From contig CAZECG010000032.1 in NCBI GenBank assembly GCA_964510535.1, positions 1 to 11,238 of the forward strand: a stretch of DNA of 11,238 nucleotides, given 5' to 3'. Each line of letters begins with the position of its first letter. Within the stretch, counting starts at the first letter, position 1. A program made the translations under genes and the position numbers. The notes below the pieces were generated by a model that was not told the origin of the DNA, searched no databases, and worked only from the letters and a program-made list of their open reading frames with translations. Of this stretch, positions 1 to 6,523 are shown one piece after another. This DNA is from JAJPXC01 sp964510535 (lineage in GTDB: Bacteria > Bacteroidota > Bacteroidia > Bacteroidales > Muribaculaceae).

Positions 1-20
1 GTCAGCGGACTATATCTAAG

Positions 21-67
21 AAAAAAGGAAAGTTGCCAACCTCTTTGATTTCAGAAGTTAGCAACTT
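21..67 (-). terminator. Rho-independent terminator after tRNA-Ala
   Basis: On the minus strand an 11-bp inverted repeat (arms at plus 57-67 and 30-40, AAGTTGCTAAC with GTTGGCAACTT, one T-G pair) encloses a 16-nt loop. It is followed by TCC and a run of six T (plus 21-26). It lies 10 nt beyond the 3' end of the tRNA-Ala gene, so it most likely ends that transcript. The loop is longer than in a textbook terminator. Nothing else is recognisable in bases 1-20. Confidence 0.75.
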
Positions 68-76
68 GCGTTATCG

Positions 77-150
77 TGGAGTATAGCGGACTCGAACCGC
101 TCACCTCGACACTGCCAGTGTCGCGCTCTAGCCAGATGAGCTAATACCCC
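77..150 (-). tRNA. tRNA-Ala, anticodon GGC
   Basis: A 74-nt cloverleaf reads on the minus strand. The acceptor stem GGGGTAT pairs with ATACTCC, the anticodon stem is CGACA/TGTCG around the loop CTGGCAG (anticodon GGC, reading GCC and GCU codons), and the T arm is AGCGG-TTCGAGT-CCGCT. The third acceptor pair is G-U, the classic alanine identity element (G3-U70), which agrees with the anticodon. The discriminator base is A. CCA is not encoded, since the next bases are CGA, so it must be added after transcription. The gene sits between its own promoter and its own terminator. Confidence 0.97.
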
Positions 151-163
151 ATTATTTTCAGTG

Positions 164-194
164 CAAAGGTAGCTAAATTTTTCTTTTCAGCAAA
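164..194 (-). promoter_or_regulatory. Bacteroidetes-type promoter for tRNA-Ala
   Basis: The minus strand carries TACCTTTG (plus 164-171), a perfect match to the Bacteroidetes primary sigma factor -7 consensus TAnnTTTG. A TTTG -33 element (plus 191-194) lies exactly 19 bp upstream. The -7 box is 13 bp before the tRNA 5' end, so transcription would begin a few nucleotides before the mature tRNA. This is the best-matching promoter in the window. Confidence 0.85.
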
Positions 195-265
195 CTGTTC
201 GGGTCGTTTTTGCACTATGATCGCCGGATTTTGTCGATTTTATGCTAAATGTCGCGACTTTAGGC

Positions 266-1345
266 TCAATCAATATATGGCTGTAGCTTTGCGAGTATGG
301 CAGATGGTTGGATTCCCCCAAGACAATAGTAATCGCCACGGTGGCACGGTTTGTTGCCGAACACTGAGCATGGTCGGCAGGTCATGGGCAGCTGCACAGT
401 GTTAGACTCTGATTGTCGCCATCCTTTGAACCCGCAATAGGGATGTGTCGCGCCCCATACACTGATCACGGGGATGTTGACTATAGATGCGAGGTGCATA
501 TTGGCCGAGTCCATGGAAAGCATAACGTCCATGTGAGAGAGCAACGCAAGCTCCACCGGGAATCCGTGACGTTTCTCCGCGAGCGATGTCACACGGGGAT
601 AATCCGCTGCCCATCGCGCGAGTTCCTTACGCTCGTCTTCACCCCCTCCGAAAAGGAATATTTTGACTTTTGGGTTACTTGATAGCTTGGCGACGACCTG
701 TTCCATCAGTTCAAGCGGGTAGATTTTACCCCGATGTTTGGCGAATGGCGCAATGCCCACCCACCGTTCATCGCCGGATTTAGGTTGCGTGATGCCGGCG
801 AACAGCTCTGTGGGAGCTTTCCCGTCGCCATATAATCCGTTGAAACGTTCGGTCAGCGGGAACCCCATGCGGTAGAATGCTTCGCGGTATCGGGCTCGTG
901 ATGAAATCAGCGGCAGCATCACTTTGTTGTGCCGGCGCGTGAGCGCGCGTTTGTTGCCTCGGCCTTTGTTAATGCGGCTTACGGGGATGCCGTGCAGCGA
1001 GCATAACGCGCCGAGGGCGAAAGTGCGGAGCACGGCGTGCAGGTCGATAAATCCATCGATTGGGTAGTCGCGGCGCAATTCCTTGAACAGCCGTTTCATC
1101 CCTTTCAGCCCGACATACTCTTTTTTCACATCAACCCCGATGAGGTGGAGATTGGCCGGCGGATTGACAAAGATGGAAGTCATTGTCGGCCTGGTGATGA
1201 GGTGGAACGTGACACCGGGGTAGCACCGGCACGCGCTGTAAAGCACCGGCACCGTCATGGCAACGTCGCCTATGGCCGAGAAACGGGCCACGAGCAGGTG
1301 CCGCAACCGGCGGGGATTGGTTGTTGTCGGTTTATTTTGAGGCAT
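266..1345 (-). CDS. Glycosyltransferase family 9 (heptosyltransferase-like) protein
   Basis: This 359-residue protein belongs to the GT9 (ADP-heptose:LPS heptosyltransferase) family, which transfers sugars, usually heptose, to lipid A-core acceptors at the cytoplasmic face of the inner membrane. The N-terminal signature RFSAIGDVAMTVPVL is at residues 21-35, with the Asp (D27) corresponding to the catalytic-region acid of WaaC/WaaF. The C-terminal GT-B half has FGGGEDER (232-239) and the nucleotide-sugar motif MDSANMHLA (278-286). A four-cysteine cluster (C323, C326, C334, C341) near the C terminus is common in this family. Its start codon lies inside the end of the upstream DUF4254 gene (14-bp overlap), so the two are probably co-translated. 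There is no signal peptide, as expected for a cytoplasmic enzyme. Length is normal. The exact donor and acceptor cannot be read from the sequence. No clear terminator follows before the tRNA-Ala promoter. Confidence 0.92.
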   Translation of the reverse strand: MPQNKPTTTNPRRLRHLLVARFSAIGDVAMTVPVLYSACRCYPGVTFHLITRPTMTSIFVNPPANLHLIGVDVKKEYVGLKGMKRLFKELRRDYPIDGFIDLHAVLRTFALGALCSLHGIPVSRINKGRGNKRALTRRHNKVMLPLISSRARYREAFYRMGFPLTERFNGLYGDGKAPTELFAGITQPKSGDERWVGIAPFAKHRGKIYPLELMEQVVAKLSSNPKVKIFLFGGGEDERKELARWAADYPRVTSLAEKRHGFPVELALLSHMDVMLSMDSANMHLASIVNIPVISVWGATHPYCGFKGWRQSESNTVQLPMTCRPCSVFGNKPCHRGDYYCLGGIQPSAILAKLQPYID

Positions 1346-1937
1346 AAAGCACCGGATTGGTTTCCGGGTCGTTATACATTTTCATCTGTCGGTAGACTTT
1401 CATGTATTTCCGTCCGGCGGCTATGTCTTCGAGCAGTGTGTCGATGGCGGTTGTGAGGTCGCGACGTTGCTCAAGCAGGATGTCGAGTTTCCCTTGGCAG
1501 CGCGCGCGGTGGTCGGCAGTGGCGTCGGTACGCTCGACTTCGGCTCGCATATGATATATTTTCAGGGCGAGAATCGATAGGCGATCGAGCGCCCATGCCG
1601 GGCTTTCGGTGTTGATGGATGCGTCGGGAAGCGGGGCGACCTCGCTGTACAGGTTTCGGAAATATGTGTCTATTTCCTCTACCATGTCTGTGCGGTCTTG
1701 GTTTGAACGGTCGATGCGACGTTTGAGGGCGAGAGCGTCAGTGGGGTCGATTTCGGGGTCGCGTATTATATCTTCAAGATGCCATTGGACAGCGTCAATC
1801 CAGTTTTTAGCGTGGAGAGTGTGCTCGATGGTGCCTTGCTCGTATTTGTTAGGCTCAGCCGCGTCGACATTATCGGTAACATGGTAGGCGGCGGTAGCCT
1901 CGTCAAAAATCAGATTACATTTTTCTGCGAATTTCAT
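1332..1937 (-). CDS. DUF4254 domain-containing protein
   Basis: This 201-residue soluble, mostly helical protein matches what I recall of the DUF4254 family of Bacteroidetes, whose biochemical role is not known to me. Diagnostic stretches are WIDAVQWHLEDIIRDPEIDP (46-65) and RRIDRSNQDRTDMVE (73-87), followed by predicted helices from 115 to 186 rich in charged residues. There is no signal peptide and no membrane segment. The first ATG, chosen as start, lies 31 bp downstream of a perfect -7 box. The gene overlaps the following GT9 gene by 14 bp, and I recall DUF4254 genes commonly sitting beside GT9 genes. That suggests a link to LPS or glycan assembly, but this is inference from context only. 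Confidence 0.85.
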   Translation of the reverse strand: MKFAEKCNLIFDEATAAYHVTDNVDAAEPNKYEQGTIEHTLHAKNWIDAVQWHLEDIIRDPEIDPTDALALKRRIDRSNQDRTDMVEEIDTYFRNLYSEVAPLPDASINTESPAWALDRLSILALKIYHMRAEVERTDATADHRARCQGKLDILLEQRRDLTTAIDTLLEDIAAGRKYMKVYRQMKMYNDPETNPVLYASK

Positions 1938-1967
1938 AATTTGGGATGGTTCCTTAGTTAAATATTA

Positions 1968-1975
1968 CAAAGGTA
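1968..1975 (-). promoter_or_regulatory. -7 promoter box for the DUF4254-GT9 unit
   Basis: The minus strand shows TACCTTTG, a perfect Bacteroidetes -7 element, 31 bp upstream of the DUF4254 start codon. That predicts a 5' leader of about 25 nt. I see no good TTTG -33 element at the expected distance, so the call rests on the -7 box and its position. Confidence 0.65.
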
Positions 1976-2043
1976 ACAAAAAAATCAGGATTCTCACGTT
2001 CGGCATATAATAAAAGTCAAGACGGTGATTTTGGTTTGTGTCG

Positions 2044-2080
2044 AACAAAGCCGCCTGGGATTCTCGGAAATCTCAGGCGG
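2044..2080 (-). terminator. Probable terminator after tRNA-Leu
   Basis: On the minus strand CCGCCTGAGATT and AATCCCAGGCGG form a 12-bp stem with one mismatch around the loop TCCGAG (plus 2051-2080). This is followed by CTTTGTT, a weak T tract. It begins 18 nt after the CCA end of tRNA-Leu, where a terminator is expected. The GC-rich lower stem and short loop are convincing; the poor T run lowers confidence. Confidence 0.65.
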
Positions 2081-2097
2081 GCAAATCTGTAATTAAG

Positions 2098-2184
2098 TGG
2101 TACTCGAAGCGGGACTTGAACCCGCACAGCCGCAATGGCCAAAGGATTTTAAGTCCTTCGTGTCTACCATTCCACCATTCGAGC
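2098..2184 (-). tRNA. tRNA-Leu, anticodon TAA
   Basis: An 87-nt class II tRNA reads on the minus strand. The acceptor GCTCGAA pairs with TTCGAGT (the first pair is G-U, as in the E. coli UUA-reading leucine tRNA). The anticodon stem is AAGGA/TCCTT around CTTAAAA (anticodon TAA). A long variable arm follows, and the T arm is GCGGG-TTCAAGT-CCCGC. The discriminator is A and CCA is encoded (plus 2098-2100), unlike the tRNA-Ala in this window. It has its own promoter upstream and a hairpin downstream. Confidence 0.97.
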
Positions 2185-2221
2185 AACCTTATTGCGTCAG
2201 GCGATTAGGCTTTCAGCTTGG

Positions 2222-2252
2222 CAAAGGTAGCACCAACTTTCGGATTATGCAA
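2222..2252 (-). promoter_or_regulatory. Bacteroidetes-type promoter for tRNA-Leu
   Basis: The minus strand carries TACCTTTG (plus 2222-2229) with TTG (plus 2250-2252) 20 bp upstream, matching the -7 and a reduced -33 element. It lies between the lipoprotein stop codon at 2289 and the tRNA 5' end at 2184, predicting a leader of roughly 30 nt to be removed by RNase P. I see no terminator between the lipoprotein gene and this promoter, so operon read-through into the tRNA is possible. Confidence 0.75.
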
Positions 2253-2288
2253 GCCGACAAAGCATTTCGACAAAAATATTTTTTCATG

Positions 2289-2777
2289 TCAGGGTTGCAC
2301 GACAAGATATTCCCCCTGACTGCCCGGAGCGACACGATAGACCCGAAGCCCATATCCTTCGTCGGCCGCCTGGCCTGAAAGCGGGTGGCCATAGTTGGTA
2401 AACACGTCATACTCACTATGGCAAACCGGGCAACGTGCGGTGTTAGACTCCGTATCGACAGCGACACGCACGTTGTATTTGCATTCCACGGGGCAGGCAA
2501 GGTCATAAGCCCTCGGCTCTCCGTTGATGTCACCGACGAGCAAAATGCCGCCAAAGCCGGTGTAAGTGAGCGAAGTCCACGGATAGTTGGCCGGCACTTT
2601 CTCCTCGCGGATAAAATAGCGGAAGTCAAGTGCTCCGGGTGTGCCATATAAGTCCCACTCGTGGACGGTGTTAAATGCGATTCTGACGGCTGCGGGCGGG
2701 ATGCGTTCGTCATCGAGCTTGTCACATCCCGACGCGACCACCGCCAAAATTCCGGCGATAACCAATAATTTTTTCAT
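2289..2777 (-). CDS. Lipoprotein with degenerate Rieske-like domain
   Basis: This 162-residue protein starts with a signal peptide and lipobox (VASGC, lipidated Cys at residue 18), so it should be membrane-anchored in the periplasm or outer membrane. The C-terminal half resembles the cluster-binding part of Rieske [2Fe-2S] proteins. ACPVEC (94-99) stands where C-x-H is expected. CPVCHSEYD (116-124) aligns with C-P-x-H-x-S-x-F-D, and GHPLSGQA (130-137) aligns with the usual G-x-P-x-x-G-P-A turn. Both histidine ligands are absent: V97 and C119 occupy their places. Four cysteines (C95, C99, C116, C119) could instead bind iron-sulfur, zinc, or form disulfides. Its ATG overlaps the stop of the upstream DUF4855 gene (ATGA), implying coupled translation. 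Similar short Rieske-like lipoproteins occur in Bacteroidales as far as I recall. The function is unknown. Confidence 0.8.
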   Translation of the reverse strand: MKKLLVIAGILAVVASGCDKLDDERIPPAAVRIAFNTVHEWDLYGTPGALDFRYFIREEKVPANYPWTSLTYTGFGGILLVGDINGEPRAYDLACPVECKYNVRVAVDTESNTARCPVCHSEYDVFTNYGHPLSGQAADEGYGLRVYRVAPGSQGEYLVVQP

Positions 2778-3874
2778 GGCTCAAGACGTTTTATTTTCTG
2801 ACGTTCCACGACAAACCGCGCAAGCGCATCGGACAGTTCGCGGTTTTGTTTGGTCGGATTATCTTGTAGTTGCACCAACAATTTATCATGGGTGTAATAG
2901 GCTATAGGCGCATGGGTCATCGCTCCTTGGTGCTTGAACACCTCCAAATATTCCAGAAAACGTTTGGCATAATCGTCGGCATCTTTACCATCGCTGTTAT
3001 CGGCAATACACCACGGCGACGCTTCAAACTCCAACCCGATGTTGTAATCCCTCGCCAACTGGCACGCCTCGTGGAGCTGAGATTTTTCGGCCTTAGGCCA
3101 CACAAAATAGTTAGGCTGCTGATAGGCCATATCAAATCCGAACTCGCTCCAACGTTCGGAGCCGGGAGCCTTGAACCATGGTATCCAACAGAATCTAAGA
3201 TTCTTTGCCTTCACTTTCCGGGACACGGCTTTTGCCAACTCGCCCGCATCGCTGCGCAACTCCTCAAACGGCCAGTACATCCCGACAAGTTCGAGATTCT
3301 CATATCGGGCTGCGTTGAACCGCGCGACCAACTGATTGAGCATCCAATCGACTATCTCAATCTTGTCATCGGTATTTCCGGGATTCATCTCGCGCCCGTT
3401 AATTCTGCCCCACCCCGAATTTTCACCATAGGGGACAAAAAGCGTCAACATTATCTTATGCTTGAACGGGGGGGCGCCTATCTGTCTTTTCAATGCGCTT
3501 ATTTCTTTGTCGAGAGCGTCAAGACATTCACCGGGTGCGAACCATCTATCCATGCATTCGATGTAGTGTCTTTTCAATGGAGGGACCTTGGTGTTAATAG
3601 GTATAAGGTCAATCCACCCGAGTTTAGGGTCACGGGTGTGGAACTCGAGGAATAAAAAGCCGTCGAACAACCATTTTGTCGTTCCATCGGGAAATGTATG
3701 AGAGATGTACGGTCGCAAATTTTCAGAAGACCACTTTGGGCGGTTCGGTGCGCCCGCATAGAGCAAAGCGAGGTCGCGCACGGGATAGTGAGGATATCCG
3801 GCACGGCGCGGCTGCGCCGACATCGGCATGATTACCGACAATAGCAAGATAATCAGAGAACAGATTTTTTTCAT
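2774..3874 (-). CDS. Secreted DUF4855 domain-containing protein
   Basis: This 366-residue protein has a type I signal peptide (KK, then a hydrophobic core, cleavage likely after MSA at residue 20), so it is exported. The rest matches my memory of DUF4855, an uncharacterised family. Hydrophobic segments ending in aromatic or acidic residues recur at regular spacing: DGFLFLEF (71-78), IMLTLFVPYG (141-150), LVGMYWPFEEL (196-206), FCWIPWF (228-234), MAYQQPNYF (249-257), GLEFE (280-284) and APIAYYTHD (322-330). This is the pattern of strands in a (beta/alpha)8 barrel. E204/E205 and E282/E284 are candidate catalytic acids. A glycoside hydrolase-like activity is therefore possible but is inference. 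It lies 40 bp downstream of argH and shares an ATGA junction with the following lipoprotein gene. Confidence 0.8.
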   Translation of the reverse strand: MKKICSLIILLLSVIMPMSAQPRRAGYPHYPVRDLALLYAGAPNRPKWSSENLRPYISHTFPDGTTKWLFDGFLFLEFHTRDPKLGWIDLIPINTKVPPLKRHYIECMDRWFAPGECLDALDKEISALKRQIGAPPFKHKIMLTLFVPYGENSGWGRINGREMNPGNTDDKIEIVDWMLNQLVARFNAARYENLELVGMYWPFEELRSDAGELAKAVSRKVKAKNLRFCWIPWFKAPGSERWSEFGFDMAYQQPNYFVWPKAEKSQLHEACQLARDYNIGLEFEASPWCIADNSDGKDADDYAKRFLEYLEVFKHQGAMTHAPIAYYTHDKLLVQLQDNPTKQNRELSDALARFVVERQKIKRLEP

Positions 3875-3914
3875 CGGTAGTTGCGTAAAGAGATGGAGCT
3901 ATAAAAGTCCAGTG

Positions 3915-5255
3915 TCAACGTGCGAGCAAGGCGTCGACAGCCGCATGATAGTCATTAAAATGGAATGACTCCATGACGCTGCCAAACAAAGCCCTTATTT
4001 CGTTGTTGCACAGGTTATTCAAAGACCCTGCGTGGGTGTGATGCAATTCAGTTACAGGATTAAATTCGCCGCGACCTATGGCCAGACCGATTTGCTTGTA
4101 GGCGTCGCGGAACGGAACCCCCTGCTGCACAAGTCGGTTGACCTCTTCGACAGAGTACATTAGCCGATAACGCGGGTCGGAAGCCACGTCGCGATTCACC
4201 TCTATGCGCCCCACCATGGCCGTAACCATGTCGAGAATCGACATCATCTCGTCGAAAGCAGGGAGAAAATTCTCCTTTATCAGTTGCAAATCGCGGAAAT
4301 AGCCCGATGGCAGATTGTTGGTCATGAGCGTAATCTCATAGGGCAGAGCCTGAAGTTTGTTGCATTTGGCTCTTGTCAGCTCAAACACATCTGGATTCTT
4401 TTTATGCGGCATGATTGACGAGCCGGTAGTAAACTCGTCGGGAAGTCGGATGAATCCGAAGTTCTGGGAATTGAACATACACGCGTCGAAAGCCAGCTTC
4501 GACACCGTGGCGGCAATCGAACCGATTGCCTGAGCCACTATGCGCTCGGTCTTTCCGCGCCCCATCTGCGCATAGACCACATTATAGTTCATCGACGCGA
4601 ACCCAAGCAGGCGAGTAGTCATCTCACGGTCGAGCGGAAACGACGAGCCGTAACCGGCGGCAGAACCAAGAGGATTGCGGTTGGCGACATCGTAGGCGGC
4701 TTTCAGAACGGTCATATCGTCCACAAGACTTTCGGCATAGGCTCCAAACCACAGTCCGAAAGAAGATGGCATCGCCACCTGAAGATGGGTGTAACCCGGT
4801 ATAATGACATCTTTGTAGCGTTCGCTTTGGGTGAGCAATGCGTCAAACAGACGTTCAACCCCATGGGCAAGCCGTTCGATAGATGAACGTATGAAGAGCT
4901 TGAGATCAAGGAGCACCTGGTCGTTTCGCGAGCGTCCTGAGTGAATCTTTTTGCCGACGTCGCCCAGACGGCGGGTCAGTTCAAGTTCGACCTGCGAGTG
5001 GATATCCTCCACCCCCTCCTCAATCACCATTTCGCCGCGCTCGGCTGTGGCATATATATCTTTAAGCTCGGCAAGCAGGATGTCGAGTTCATCCTTTGTC
5101 AGAAGCCCGACAGACTGCAGCATCGTGATGTGGGCCATAGACCCAATCACGTCATACGGGGCCAGATACAAATCCATCTCTCTGTCGCATCCTACGGTGT
5201 AGGTCTCGACATCACGGTCTACGGTGAAGTTTTTCTCCCAAAGTTTAGTTGCCAT
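3915..5255 (-). CDS. argH: Argininosuccinate lyase
   Basis: This 446-residue enzyme of the fumarase/aspartase superfamily cleaves argininosuccinate to arginine and fumarate, the last step of arginine biosynthesis, in the cytoplasm as a homotetramer. Family landmarks are all present: HSGRSRNDQV (105-114), GYTHLQ (154-159, with H157 the conserved His), NPLGSAAGYGSSFPLDR (194-210) and the lyase signature GSSIMPHKKNPD (278-289), carrying the catalytic serine loop. MPHKKNP rather than MPQKKNP is usual for the Bacteroides group. Length is normal and the first ATG gives the standard MATKLWEK start. It sits 45 bp after the SRPBCC gene and 40 bp before the DUF4855 gene with no promoter box between them, so it is probably transcribed from the pyrE promoter. 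No other arginine gene is in the window. Confidence 0.97.
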   Translation of the reverse strand: MATKLWEKNFTVDRDVETYTVGCDREMDLYLAPYDVIGSMAHITMLQSVGLLTKDELDILLAELKDIYATAERGEMVIEEGVEDIHSQVELELTRRLGDVGKKIHSGRSRNDQVLLDLKLFIRSSIERLAHGVERLFDALLTQSERYKDVIIPGYTHLQVAMPSSFGLWFGAYAESLVDDMTVLKAAYDVANRNPLGSAAGYGSSFPLDREMTTRLLGFASMNYNVVYAQMGRGKTERIVAQAIGSIAATVSKLAFDACMFNSQNFGFIRLPDEFTTGSSIMPHKKNPDVFELTRAKCNKLQALPYEITLMTNNLPSGYFRDLQLIKENFLPAFDEMMSILDMVTAMVGRIEVNRDVASDPRYRLMYSVEEVNRLVQQGVPFRDAYKQIGLAIGRGEFNPVTELHHTHAGSLNNLCNNEIRALFGSVMESFHFNDYHAAVDALLAR

Positions 5256-5300
5256 AGGGGTAAGGATTATGACGTTAGAGGTAAATGGACGACGCAGCCG

Positions 5301-5720
5301 TCAATGGCTAAGCTGCGACATGAGTTTGCTGAACTGGTCGGCGGCCTCCTGCAGTTTGCCTCCGATTAGCGGACGCAACATCATCGGAATCTCGACATCA
5401 ATGGCTGTCACCGCCTCGGTTGAGCCGTCGGTGACCGGCTTAAGTGTCAGAGTCATTTTTAACGGAATCGGAGAGGAGGGGGACCCGAACACGATTTTGC
5501 CCGGAGCGACACGCTCGGTGACCTGAAACTTTATTTCGCCCACTTGCGGAGTATTAATAGCGATTGAATCGGTGTCAAACTTAACGTCACCGATGCGGGC
5601 AAGTTGCTCTTCAGGCAGCTCCTTGAGCTGATTCTGAAGATTACTTAGGTCACTGAAACGGTCAAATATCTCTTGAATCGGGCGGTTGATAACCGCCGGT
5701 TTGCTGCTATAAGTTGCCAT
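5301..5720 (-). CDS. SRPBCC (START-like) family small protein
   Basis: This 139-residue cytoplasmic protein has the helix-grip layout of the SRPBCC/START superfamily: an N-terminal strand and helix (SSKPAVINRPIQEIFDRFSD, 5-24), central antiparallel strands (46-110), and a long amphipathic C-terminal helix (117-137). Such proteins bind hydrophobic ligands in a cavity, but no ligand can be read here. There is no signal peptide or membrane segment. It lies between pyrE (30-bp gap) and argH (45-bp gap), an arrangement I recall from other Bacteroidales, so it may be co-regulated with nucleotide and arginine synthesis. The start ATG has no Shine-Dalgarno sequence, as is usual in this phylum. Confidence 0.8.
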   Translation of the reverse strand: MATYSSKPAVINRPIQEIFDRFSDLSNLQNQLKELPEEQLARIGDVKFDTDSIAINTPQVGEIKFQVTERVAPGKIVFGSPSSPIPLKMTLTLKPVTDGSTEAVTAIDVEIPMMLRPLIGGKLQEAADQFSKLMSQLSH

Positions 5721-5750
5721 TACGGGAAAATGGGGTTGTTAAAAAGATGA

Positions 5751-6392
5751 TTAATCTCTGTTTGGCACCCAGTTTGCCGGGTCCTCACGCCACTCTTTGA
5801 GAGTGTCGATGAAATCGGCTTTGATGTAGTTGGTTTCAAGAGCCGCCTCAAGCATCGCGTTGTAGTTGCTGAGCGTCACTAATTTAACGCCTGCCTCGCG
5901 GAAACGTTCAACCGACACCGGGAACCCATAGGTGAAAATCGCGGCCATGCCCACTACCTCACAACCTGCCGCACGGATTGCCTCGACAGCTTTAAGGCTG
6001 CTCCCGCCGGTTGAAATGAGGTCTTCGATGACCACCACCTTCTGTCCCGGTTTCAGATTTCCCTCGATAAGATTCTCCAGACCGTGGTCCTTCGGCGTGG
6101 AACGTACATAGACATACGGCAATCCCATGGTATCGGCGACCATCGCGCCTTGTGCGATAGCACCTGTAGCGACACCGGCGATAGCGTCGGGTTCGCCGAA
6201 TTGCTCCATAATCAGGCGGCAAAGCTCGACCTTGATAAATGCTCGCACATCGGGATATGAAAGCGTCTTGCGATTATCGGTATATATTGGAGAGTTCCAA
6301 CCCGAAGCCCACACGAAGGGGTTTTCAGGCTGAAGCTTTATAGCACTGATTTTTAACAACTTTTCTGCAAGGATGCGTTCTAACTCTTTCAT
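5751..6392 (-). CDS. pyrE: Orotate phosphoribosyltransferase
   Basis: This 213-residue enzyme joins orotate to PRPP to form OMP in pyrimidine synthesis, as a cytoplasmic dimer. It shows the type I phosphoribosyltransferase PRPP loop VVVIEDLISTGGS (119-131, acids E123 and D124). The mobile catalytic loop RSTPKDHG (97-104) carries K101 and H103, and the substrate region ASGWNSPIYTDNRK (29-42) is present. The start is the ATG at 6390-6392 (MKELERIL). An upstream in-frame ATG at 6434 would add 14 residues, but a perfect -7 promoter box (6421-6428) lies inside that extension, so a transcript from it would begin after that codon. First gene of the probable operon pyrE, SRPBCC, argH, DUF4855, lipoprotein. 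Confidence 0.96.
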   Translation of the reverse strand: MKELERILAEKLLKISAIKLQPENPFVWASGWNSPIYTDNRKTLSYPDVRAFIKVELCRLIMEQFGEPDAIAGVATGAIAQGAMVADTMGLPYVYVRSTPKDHGLENLIEGNLKPGQKVVVIEDLISTGGSSLKAVEAIRAAGCEVVGMAAIFTYGFPVSVERFREAGVKLVTLSNYNAMLEAALETNYIKADFIDTLKEWREDPANWVPNRD

Positions 6393-6420
6393 GATAATGA
6401 TAAACTGATTTATAACTGCG

Positions 6421-6451
6421 CAAAGGTACGGCAAGCCATCGGAAATTACAA
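6421..6451 (-). promoter_or_regulatory. Bacteroidetes-type promoter for pyrE operon
   Basis: The minus strand shows TACCTTTG (plus 6421-6428) with TTG (plus 6449-6451) 20 bp upstream. The -7 box ends 29 bp before the chosen pyrE ATG, giving a leader of about 23 nt, too short for a riboswitch or attenuator. It lies just downstream of the terminator of the preceding gene, so it defines a new transcription unit. Confidence 0.8.
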
Positions 6452-6460
6452 GTTAAGCAA

Positions 6461-6502
6461 TTAAAAAAGGATGCTGTTTCATACCAAAACAGCATCCTTT
6501 TT
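6461..6502 (-). terminator. Strong rho-independent terminator after the large secreted protein gene
   Basis: A 16-bp perfect inverted repeat (plus 6464-6479 with 6487-6502) surrounds the 7-nt loop CATACCA. It contains GGATGCTGTTT and is flanked by A and T runs, so on the minus strand the hairpin ends in TTTTTT. It begins 22 bp after the stop codon of the large gene and separates it from the pyrE promoter. The T run on the plus strand also makes it potentially bidirectional. Confidence 0.93.
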
Positions 6503-6523
6503 ATAGGTCGGTCAAGACTATAC

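Noticed and set aside
247..264. Palindrome GTCGCGAC flanked by AAAT and TTTA just after the GT9 stop codon
   Set aside because: The hairpin would have no proper loop and no T run follows, so it is not a convincing terminator; an 8-bp palindrome alone is likely chance.
2870..3655. Open frame of 261 codons on the plus strand
   Set aside because: It lies wholly antisense to the DUF4855 gene, has no recognisable domain and no promoter, and reads as a shadow of the real gene's codon bias.
5247..5720. The SRPBCC and argH genes both begin ATGGCAACT
   Set aside because: The identity stops after nine bases and the proteins are unrelated; MAT starts are common, so this is coincidence and not a duplication.
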